Of a DNA stretch of 11,459 nucleotides, positions 5,708 through 11,459 are shown piece by piece (positions within the stretch are counted from its first letter, which is position 1; each line of letters starts with the position of its first letter). The translations under genes were made by a program, and so were the position numbers. Location: the NCBI GenBank assembly GCA_900321905.1, contig ONXZ01000023.1, forward strand, positions 1-11,459. Reading direction: 5' to 3'. The stretch comes from an uncultured Eubacteriales bacterium (GTDB taxonomy: Bacteria; Bacillota; Clostridia; Oscillospirales; Acutalibacteraceae). The notes beneath the pieces are model-generated. The model saw nothing but the letters and a program-made list of their open reading frames with translations. It searched no databases and was not told the origin of the DNA.

Positions 5708-5824
5708 AAAATACGATATTAAAAAGCGAAGTTATACGGTATTTTATAATCGAATATAACACGTTTTTTTTACAAGCAGAATTACACGTTTTTTTATATG
5801 TTTTATTACACGCAGCATGATACG
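5708..5824. repeat. Ladder of TAYACG-like repeats, candidate operator array
   Basis: Related short sequences end in CG at regular steps: AAAATACG (G at 5715), TTATACG (5738), ATAACACG (5763), ATTACACG (5788), ATTACACG (5812) and ATGATACG (5824). The successive distances are 23, 25, 25, 24 and 12 bp, so the last is a half step. Two copies are followed by runs of seven or eight T. An inverted pair AAAATAC (5708-5714) and GTATTTT (5739-5745) frames the left part. The position between a divergent RHH regulator and a membrane protein gene suggests operators. The rest of the 5634-5854 gap is AT-rich with no ORF. Confidence 0.5.
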
Positions 5825-5854
5825 GATTGACAAAACGGCAGGTGAGTAAGTTGT

Positions 5855-6958
5855 ATGAATCAAATTAAAAACGAATCGAAACGTTCTAAAATCAGCGGAG
5901 TTGAATTACTCCGGTTTATTTTTTCTGTGGTGATTTTGCTTGGCCACGCCTGCACCTCCTTTGCTACACATAAAACACCCTTCGGAATTATCCGCGAGGG
6001 TGCGATAGGCGTAGAATTTTTCTTTGTGCTCAGCGGAATTCTTATGGCAAAAAGCGTGTATAAAAGTGGCGCGGGTAACGATTTGAAATCAATCGCCGAA
6101 TACACACCAAAATTTATTGCAAAAAAGTACCTCACAGTGCTTCCCACGCATATGATTTCCTTCGTTATTATCTTTGCCGAACTGATATGGTTTGAGCCGC
6201 TGACAAAGCAGATGGCGTTAAAAAAGTTCACGTTCTCGCTGCCCGAATTTTTCCTTATTCATATGAGCGGCGTCAGGTTGTCAATCGTAAATCAGAACGA
6301 CTGGTACATCTCCGCAATGCTGTTTGCAATGCTTATAATCTGCCCGCTTTTTTTGCGGTACAGGGCGCTCTACGCAAGGGTGATTTCTCCGATACTGTTT
6401 CTTGCAATTTTCGGCTATCTGTATCAGAAAACGGGAACGCTCACTCCGTCGGACACTGCGCTTGCAGGCGGCTTGTTCCTGAAAGGCACGCTGCGAGCGG
6501 TTGCGGAGATTTCCCTCGGAATCACTGTGTACGAGTTCACACAAAGCCTTGATAAAACAGAGCTTACACGGTTCGGAAAAATCGTGCTTCGGTTTATTGA
6601 GTTTATGTGTTACGCGCTCACTGTATTTGTGAGTATGACGACGATTGATAAAAAGTGGTACTTCGTCTTTGTGTTCGTCCTTGCGACGGGTCTTGCAATT
6701 ACCTTCAGCCGCTATTCGCTGAGCGTAAAAGGCTTTGACAAGGATATTGTGCGGTATCTCGGAGAACTCAGTATGACGGTATTTATCTGTCAGCGCGCAG
6801 TGCTTTATCCGCTTGAAAAACTTATGCTTTTCAAATCGTACAGATTTAATACTTTAGCGCTGATTATCGGCGCTCTTGCTTTATCGGTTGTGATTAAAGC
6901 CGTTGTTGATTATCTGAAAAAGCGCCTTTTTGCAAAAGAAATATTCGTGAAAAAATAA
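5855..6958 (+). CDS. Membrane acyltransferase, Acyl_transf_3 family (OafA-like)
   Basis: A 367-residue polytopic membrane protein. The N-terminus reads SGVELLRFIFSVVILLGHA, with the conserved Glu17-x-x-Arg20 and His31 of the family, followed by GVEFFFVLSGILMAKS, the very typical second membrane segment. QNDWYISAMLFAMLIICPLF is the mid-protein WY(I/F) motif. About ten hydrophobic segments and a Lys-rich C-terminus follow. Family members O-acylate exported glycans or lipids at the cytoplasmic membrane; the substrate is not evident, and no glycosyltransferase or polysaccharide export gene lies nearby. The ATG at 5855 is supported by AGGTGAG at 5840-5846, 8 nt upstream. It is divergent from the RHH gene and followed by its own terminator, suggesting a single-gene unit perhaps controlled by that regulator. 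Confidence 0.88.
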   Translation: MNQIKNESKRSKISGVELLRFIFSVVILLGHACTSFATHKTPFGIIREGAIGVEFFFVLSGILMAKSVYKSGAGNDLKSIAEYTPKFIAKKYLTVLPTHMISFVIIFAELIWFEPLTKQMALKKFTFSLPEFFLIHMSGVRLSIVNQNDWYISAMLFAMLIICPLFLRYRALYARVISPILFLAIFGYLYQKTGTLTPSDTALAGGLFLKGTLRAVAEISLGITVYEFTQSLDKTELTRFGKIVLRFIEFMCYALTVFVSMTTIDKKWYFVFVFVLATGLAITFSRYSLSVKGFDKDIVRYLGELSMTVFICQRAVLYPLEKLMLFKSYRFNTLALIIGALALSVVIKAVVDYLKKRLFAKEIFVKK

Positions 6959-6976
6959 TTTTTCCGACAGCATATT

Positions 6977-7010
6977 CTGCCCTGTGCAAAACGCGCAGGG
7001 CAGTTTTTTT
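6977..7010 (+). terminator. Intrinsic terminator of the second acyltransferase gene
   Basis: CTGCCCTGTGC (6977-6987) pairs with GCGCAGGGCAG (6993-7003) over 11 bp with one G-U wobble and the loop AAAAC, followed by seven T residues. It is GC-rich and strong. Confidence 0.93.
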
Positions 7011-7029
7011 AAAAAAATGAAATTTACTA

Positions 7030-7058
7030 TTGAAATTTTTTCCTATATAATGTATATT
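7030..7058 (+). promoter_or_regulatory. Candidate promoter of the methyltransferase-dprA-topA-trmFO operon
   Basis: TTGAAA (7030-7035) and TATATT (7053-7058) are spaced 17 bp. The region is extremely AT-rich and has other TATAAT hexamers (7046-7051, 7072-7077) without matching -35 boxes, so the exact pair is uncertain. A start near 7065 would leave a leader of about 95 nt. Confidence 0.45.
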
Positions 7059-7080
7059 ATATAAAAATAAATATAATGTG

Positions 7081-7096
7081 ATTTGTTTAAACAAAT
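7081..7096. promoter_or_regulatory. Perfect 16-bp palindrome, candidate operator
   Basis: ATTTGTTTAAACAAAT is its own reverse complement. It lies just downstream of the candidate promoter and about 62 bp before the methyltransferase ATG, where a dimeric repressor could block transcription. AT-rich context makes chance palindromes more likely, and no cognate regulator is identified. Confidence 0.4.
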
Positions 7097-7158
7097 AATG
7101 GGTGCGGCAAACGCCGTACTCGACTTATAGCACTACTGTGTATGGGAGAAATCACTTG

Positions 7159-7932
7159 ATGGAAAAAATTACAAGTAAAACAAATAAGATTATTAAGGAC
7201 ACCAAAAAGTTGATTACCTCATCATCGGCACGCCGTGAGAGCGGACTCTTTGTGCTTGAGGGGGCAAGACTTTGCTTTGATGTCCTTAATTCTGTTTATA
7301 CAGTCAAAACGCTTTTTGTCACAGAGAAACTGATGAGCAAATATCCTGACGAGGTCAGCGCACTTGAGGGCAGATGTGACAGAGCGTATGTTATCACAGA
7401 CGACATTGCGCAAAAACTAACCGATACCGATTCGCCGCAGGGCATTTTTGCGGTGTGCGGGATTTGTGACAGCACGGCGCCGCTCGGCAGCAAAGTTATC
7501 GCGCTTGACAATGTGCAGACTCCGTCAAACGTTGGCGCGATTATACGCACGGCGGAAGCGCTCGGTATTGACAGCGTGCTTATCGGCGGCGGCTGTGATA
7601 TCTACAATCCAAAGGTGCTGCGTGCTTCAATGGGGTCCGTACTGCGTATGAACACTGTAATGTGCGCTGACCTTGTCGAAACGCTCGGCAAACTCAAAGC
7701 GGACTATCAGATATGCGCAACCGTACCACGCAGCAGCGCGGCTGTGATTACAAAACTCGACTTTACAAAGCCGACTGTGAGCGTTATCGGCAACGAGGCA
7801 AACGGAGTCAGCAGGGAAGTGCTTGACTGCGCTCATACGCTGATAACTATTCCGATGAAAGGCAAGGCGGAAAGTCTTAACGCTTCTGTCGCGGCTTCAA
7901 TCACAATGTGGGAGATGATTCGCTGTGACTGA
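7159..7932 (+). CDS. TrmH/SpoU-family RNA 2'-O-methyltransferase
   Basis: A 257-residue SPOUT methyltransferase that transfers a methyl group from S-adenosylmethionine to a ribose 2'-OH of rRNA or tRNA. An N-terminal RNA-binding (SpoU_sub_bind-like) part, with RRESGLFVLEGARL, comes first. The three SPOUT motifs follow: LDNVQTPSNVGAIIRTAEALG with Asn124 and Arg130; VIGNEANGVS with Asn212-Glu213; IPMKGKAESLNASVAA with Ser239-Leu240-Asn241. Together they form the trefoil-knot cofactor site. The target nucleotide cannot be assigned; the 23S rRNA RlmB/YsgA-like group is the closest guess. ATG 7159 is preferred to the upstream GTG at 7102 because GGGAG at 7144-7148 precedes it and homologues begin near this residue. 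TTG at 7156 is an in-frame alternative. Its stop overlaps the dprA start by 8 nt, implying translational coupling. Confidence 0.92.
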   Translation: MEKITSKTNKIIKDTKKLITSSSARRESGLFVLEGARLCFDVLNSVYTVKTLFVTEKLMSKYPDEVSALEGRCDRAYVITDDIAQKLTDTDSPQGIFAVCGICDSTAPLGSKVIALDNVQTPSNVGAIIRTAEALGIDSVLIGGGCDIYNPKVLRASMGSVLRMNTVMCADLVETLGKLKADYQICATVPRSSAAVITKLDFTKPTVSVIGNEANGVSREVLDCAHTLITIPMKGKAESLNASVAASITMWEMIRCD

Positions 7933-9121
7933 TAAAAGATATTGGATTTGGATGCAACTTGGCGTTGGCGCAGGCGCTGATACACAAAAGATACTCGACT
8001 TTTTTGAAACGCCAAAAAAACTGTACGACGCTTCTGTGCTTGAATGGGCAGCGTGTGACGGCATAAACGCTACACGGCTTGATAACCTTGCCGAAGTATC
8101 GCTTGATGATGCGGACAGAGTTATATCAACTTGTGAAAATAACGGCTGGGATATACTAACCCCCGACGATGAGCGTTATCCCGAATCGCTCAGGGATATA
8201 CCAAAACAGCCTGCCGTGCTTTATGTCGCAGGCGACATTGACTGTGTTAAGGACAGACTTGTTGTCGGAATGGTCGGCACTCGCAAGGCTTCCGCTTATT
8301 CACTCAAAGCCGCGCGCTACCTTGCAAAAGGCATTGCGGATTGCGGAGCGGTTATAGCAAGCGGCGGCGCGCTCGGCGTTGACAGCGCTTCGCACGAAGG
8401 TGCGCTGCAGGCAAACGGCACTACCGTTGCTGTGCTTGGCTGCGGACTCGGCTCGGATTATCTCAAATCAAATGAAAAACTGCGCAGCGATATAGTCAAA
8501 AACGGAGGTGCTCTTATAACGGAATTTCCACCGTATACAAGGGCGGACAGAACTACATTTCCCATACGCAACCGCATTATCAGCGGACTGTCACGCTGCG
8601 TGATTGTTGTTGAAGCAGCGCAAAAAAGCGGCTCGCTCATCACGGCTGAATATGCACGGGCGCAGGGCAGGGATATTTTTGCCGTGCCGTCCTCCATTCT
8701 TGACCCTGATTTTCAGGGTACTAACAAGTTGATTGACGAGGGCGCATTTGTTGCAACGGGACCTGCCGCGGTTATAAGTCGCTACAGGGACGACTATTTT
8801 ACCCTCAAGCCTGAAAACGTCAAAACAATGTACGACATCAGCCGCTCAAACTATGGCGCAAACGCACCTGAAAAACGGCAGATTACATTTGACAGTATCA
8901 GCAAAACCCGTGATGACGACGCTCAGCGCAGTTCAAAATCGGCAAACCTTGTCGGTGTCGAAAGGGAAGTGTACGACGCTATCGGCGACAGCCTTGTTAC
9001 GCTTGAGGAGATTGCAGCAAAGACGGGTATAGACAGCAGCAAAGTCATCACCACTCTCACAGTTCTTGAAATTCAGGGGCTTATCCTCAAAGCAGAGGGT
9101 GACCGCTATTCACAAATATAA
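7925..9121 (+). CDS. dprA: DNA-processing protein DprA
   Basis: DprA binds incoming single-stranded DNA during natural transformation and loads RecA. This 398-residue product has an N-terminal helix-hairpin-helix/SAM-like region (about 1-60). The Rossmann-like DprA core begins with GMVGTRKAS (115-123), followed by ASGGALGVDSASHEGAL around 145-161, FPIRNRIISGLS (212-223), VVEAAQKSGSLITAEYA and the FAVPSS segment. A C-terminal winged-helix domain follows, starting at EREVYDAI and containing TLEEIAAKTGI. All core motifs are intact. The start is GTG at 7925, with GGAG at 7911-7914; it overlaps the methyltransferase stop by 8 nt. topA begins 30 nt after the stop. dprA next to topA is a widespread Firmicute arrangement. 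dprA also occurs in bacteria not known to be competent, so it does not prove competence. Confidence 0.96.
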   Translation: MTDKRYWIWMQLGVGAGADTQKILDFFETPKKLYDASVLEWAACDGINATRLDNLAEVSLDDADRVISTCENNGWDILTPDDERYPESLRDIPKQPAVLYVAGDIDCVKDRLVVGMVGTRKASAYSLKAARYLAKGIADCGAVIASGGALGVDSASHEGALQANGTTVAVLGCGLGSDYLKSNEKLRSDIVKNGGALITEFPPYTRADRTTFPIRNRIISGLSRCVIVVEAAQKSGSLITAEYARAQGRDIFAVPSSILDPDFQGTNKLIDEGAFVATGPAAVISRYRDDYFTLKPENVKTMYDISRSNYGANAPEKRQITFDSISKTRDDDAQRSSKSANLVGVEREVYDAIGDSLVTLEEIAAKTGIDSSKVITTLTVLEIQGLILKAEGDRYSQI

Positions 9122-9151
9122 ATAAATTACTCCACTGAAAGGATTTAACAT

Positions 9152-11293
9152 ATGTCAAAATTAGTTATTGTAGAGTCGCCTGCAAAGGCAAAGAACATCA
9201 AGGGTTATCTTGGTAAGGGATACGACGTTGTGGCTTCAATGGGTCACGTTCGCGACCTGCCTGCGGAACGACTCAGCGTAGATGTTGATAAAAATTTTGC
9301 ACCAAACTACGCTATAATCAAGGGCAAGGAAAATTTTGTAAAAGACCTTAAAAAGAAGGCTGACGCCGCCGACTATGTTTATCTCGCAACCGACCCTGAC
9401 CGCGAGGGTGAAGCAATATCCTGGCACCTGGCGTATCTGCTTGGTCTTGACCTTAAAGATAAAAACCGCGTTACTTTTAACGAGATTACAAAATCAGGCG
9501 TTCAGCGCGGTATGTCACATCCGAGGGAACTTGATATCGACCTTGTTAACGCTCAGCAGGCGAGACGTATACTTGACAGACTTATCGGCTACAAACTTTC
9601 ACCGTTTGTAAGCCAGAAGATTCGCCGCGGACTCTCCGCAGGCCGTGTGCAGTCGGTTGCGCTTCGTCTTGTGGTTGACAGGGAAAATGAAATCAGAGCC
9701 TTTGTGCCTGAGGAATACTGGTCAATCGACGCTAAGTTTACCAATCCGCCTGAGCGCAAAACGTTTGGTGCGATTCTTGTTTCAGACCCTGAGGGCAACA
9801 AACTCAAACTCGGCGACAAGAATATTGAAAATAAAGAACAGAGTGACAAAATACTCGCAGACCTTGAGGGCGCAGAGTTTATTGTTAAGTCTGTAAAGAA
9901 AGGCACAAGGAAGAAAAATCCTACACCGCCTTTCATCACTTCAACTCTCCAACAGGAAGCGTCACGCCGCCTGTCGTTCCAGGCTCGCCGCACAATGAAA
10001 GCGGCGCAGGAACTCTACGAGGGCGTTGATGTTCAGGGTATGGGTACTATCGGTCTTATCACCTATATGAGAACTGACTCGCTTCGTATTTCGGAGGAAG
10101 CACGCGCTGCAGGTAATCAGTATATACTTGACACTTACGGTGAAAAGTATCTTCCTGCAAAGCCGAGATACTTCAAAACCAAGGGCAACGCTCAGGACGG
10201 TCACGAGGCTATAAGACCTGCTGTTCCTTCGCTCACTCCGGACAGAGTAAAATCAAGCCTTACTTCCGACCAGTATAAGCTTTATTCGCTTATCTGGAAA
10301 CGATTTATCGCAAGCCTTATGGCTTCCTGCGTTCAGAATACCGTTAAAGCGGAGATAACCGGAGCAAACGATAAAGACGCAGCCGAGGGAAAATACTGCG
10401 TATTTGCCGCAGCAGGTTACAGCGTTAAGTTTGACGGCTTCACAACTCTTTATGAAGAAAGCACGGATGACGATGAAGACGAGAGCAAAAAGCAGCTTCC
10501 CGAACTCAGCGAAGGCGATATCGTGAAGCTCAAGGAGCTTGCAGGCAATCAGCATTTTACTCAGCCGCCTGCAAGATATACCGAAGCTTCTCTAATCAAA
10601 GCTATGGAAGAAAACGGAATAGGCAGACCGAGCACATATGCAACTATCATCACAACTATCACAAAACGAGGATATGTAAAACGTCAGGCGAAGCTCCTTG
10701 TGCCGACTGAACTCGGCGAAGCCACAACGGGACTTCTTAAAGAAAAATTCCCCAAAATCGTTAATGCAAAATTCACCGCTTCTATGGAAAATCAGCTTGA
10801 CGAAGTCGGCGAAGGCAAATCCGACTACGTTGCAATGCTCCATACTTTTTATGATGAATTTGATAAAACCCTTCAGAAAGCAAAGGACGATATGAAAGAC
10901 GTCAAGATTCAGCTTGAAGAGGATATTACGGATATTCCTTGTGAAAAATGCGGAAGACTCATGGTTATCAAAACGGGCAGATTCGGCAGATTCCTTGCCT
11001 GCCCCGGATACCCTGAATGTAAAAACGCAAAGCCGCTTATTACAAAAACAAATGCAAAATGCCCCAGATGCGGCAAGGACGTTATTGAAAAGAAATCAAA
11101 GAAGGGCTTTACCTTCTACGGATGCGACGGCTGGCCCGAATGTAATTTCATGACGTGGGACAAACCGACGGACGAAACCTGCCCGAAATGCGGCAAATCA
11201 CTTTTCCGCAAAAAAGGCAATATTCTTGCCTGCCTTGATGAAAACTGCGGGTTTGAAAAAAAGATTGAAAGAAAGAAGAAAAAAGATGACTGA
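9152..11293 (+). CDS. topA: DNA topoisomerase I (type IA)
   Basis: The enzyme relaxes negative supercoils by breaking and rejoining one DNA strand through a 5'-phosphotyrosine. The 713-residue product opens with the Toprim domain: [17 protein letters not shown] with catalytic Glu8, GHVRDLP, and [13 protein letters not shown] with Asp81, Asp83 and Glu85 for Mg2+. [17 protein letters not shown] and [16 protein letters not shown] follow. The active-site tyrosine is Tyr305 in [34 protein letters not shown] is present. Three C-terminal four-cysteine zinc ribbons use Cys597/600/617/623, Cys637/640/658/664 and Cys677/680/694/699, then a Lys/Arg-rich tail. Length and domain count match Firmicute TopA. 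The ATG at 9152 is preceded by GAAAGGA. It lies in the dprA-topA-trmFO operon and overlaps trmFO by 8 nt. Confidence 0.98.
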   Translation: MSKLVIVESPAKAKNIKGYLGKGYDVVASMGHVRDLPAERLSVDVDKNFAPNYAIIKGKENFVKDLKKKADAADYVYLATDPDREGEAISWHLAYLLGLDLKDKNRVTFNEITKSGVQRGMSHPRELDIDLVNAQQARRILDRLIGYKLSPFVSQKIRRGLSAGRVQSVALRLVVDRENEIRAFVPEEYWSIDAKFTNPPERKTFGAILVSDPEGNKLKLGDKNIENKEQSDKILADLEGAEFIVKSVKKGTRKKNPTPPFITSTLQQEASRRLSFQARRTMKAAQELYEGVDVQGMGTIGLITYMRTDSLRISEEARAAGNQYILDTYGEKYLPAKPRYFKTKGNAQDGHEAIRPAVPSLTPDRVKSSLTSDQYKLYSLIWKRFIASLMASCVQNTVKAEITGANDKDAAEGKYCVFAAAGYSVKFDGFTTLYEESTDDDEDESKKQLPELSEGDIVKLKELAGNQHFTQPPARYTEASLIKAMEENGIGRPSTYATIITTITKRGYVKRQAKLLVPTELGEATTGLLKEKFPKIVNAKFTASMENQLDEVGEGKSDYVAMLHTFYDEFDKTLQKAKDDMKDVKIQLEEDITDIPCEKCGRLMVIKTGRFGRFLACPGYPECKNAKPLITKTNAKCPRCGKDVIEKKSKKGFTFYGCDGWPECNFMTWDKPTDETCPKCGKSLFRKKGNILACLDENCGFEKKIERKKKKDD

Positions 11294-11459
11294 TGTTCTC
11301 ATAGTCGGCGCAGGTCTTGCCGGCGTTGAGGCGGCGTGGGCGCTTGCCAACAGAGGTATTGCCGTCACCGTTGCGGAAATGAAACCGAATAAAAAATCAC
11401 CGGCTCATCATACCGATATGTTTGCCGAGCTTGTATGCTCAAATTCGCTTAAAGCCGAA
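11286..11459 (+). CDS. trmFO: tRNA (uracil-54-C5)-methyltransferase TrmFO, 5' part only
   Basis: The first 58 codons are present; the gene runs off the window. TrmFO makes m5U54 in the T-loop of tRNA using methylenetetrahydrofolate and FAD. The visible part has the FAD-binding Rossmann fingerprint [21 protein letters not shown] (Gly8-x-Gly10-x-x-Gly13 pattern), then EMKP and the family-specific [19 protein letters not shown]. The ATG at 11286 overlaps the topA stop by 8 nt. The gene order dprA-topA-trmFO (older name gid) is common in Firmicutes, where codV, clpQ, clpY and codY often follow. Confidence 0.95.
   Translation, partial: MTDVLIVGAGLAGVEAAWALANRGIAVTVAEMKPNKKSPAHHTDMFAELVCSNSLKAE

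Noticed and set aside
5745..5750. Second TATAAT in the RHH-acyltransferase gap
   Set aside because: No recognisable -35 box upstream; the 5667-5695 pair is better.
5708..5824. CRISPR-like array
   Set aside because: The repeat units are only about 8 bp, variable, and not separated by unique spacers of typical length. No cas genes are present.
5827..5832. TTGACA close to the second acyltransferase start
   Set aside because: A matching -10 box would fall on the ribosome binding site and start codon region (5850-5855), where there is none.
7102..7158. N-terminal extension of the methyltransferase from GTG 7102
   Set aside because: No ribosome binding site before 7102; the extra 19 residues are low in family similarity, and a GGGAG site fits the ATG at 7159.

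Overview
The window looks like a chromosomal segment of a low-to-moderate GC Firmicute of the class Clostridia, probably a gut Ruminococcaceae/Oscillospiraceae-type organism. This is inferred from the conserved gene orders infC-rpmI-rplT and dprA-topA-trmFO, strong AGGAGG-type ribosome binding sites, near-consensus sigma-A promoters (TTGACA-17-TATAAT type), hairpin-plus-T terminators, and a clostridial-style S11 carboxypeptidase. No phage, transposon, CRISPR array, rRNA or tRNA is visible.

Layout, left to right. Positions 3-443 hold the 3' part of a DMP19/DUF4375-family gene. It converges, across a perfect 13-bp bidirectional terminator, on a reverse-strand calcineurin-like phosphoesterase (520-1194) whose metal-binding motifs are partly substituted. 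Divergent from that is a secreted, membrane-anchored D-Ala-D-Ala carboxypeptidase (1276-2688). It is followed by an unusual palindrome built from 7-bp repeats (2689-2747) and a terminator that is interleaved with the next promoter. That promoter drives the translation operon infC-rpmI-rplT (2959-4112). Its leader carries a clear terminator/antiterminator pair, and infC appears to start at AUC.

Next is an accessory block. Two membrane acyltransferases of the Acyl_transf_3 family (4223-5389 and 5855-6958) flank a reverse-strand ribbon-helix-helix regulator (5445-5633). The intergenic region between the regulator and the second acyltransferase has overlapping divergent promoters and a ladder of short repeats about 24 bp apart, which looks like an operator array.

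The right end is a housekeeping operon: a TrmH/SpoU rRNA or tRNA methyltransferase, dprA, topA, and the start of trmFO. It is tightly packed, with 8-nt overlaps at two junctions. It serves RNA modification, natural-transformation/recombination functions and DNA supercoiling.

I see no clearly new multi-gene system. The parts most worth a second look are the heptad palindrome, the infC leader and start codon, the repeat ladder beside the RHH gene, and the altered phosphoesterase active site.
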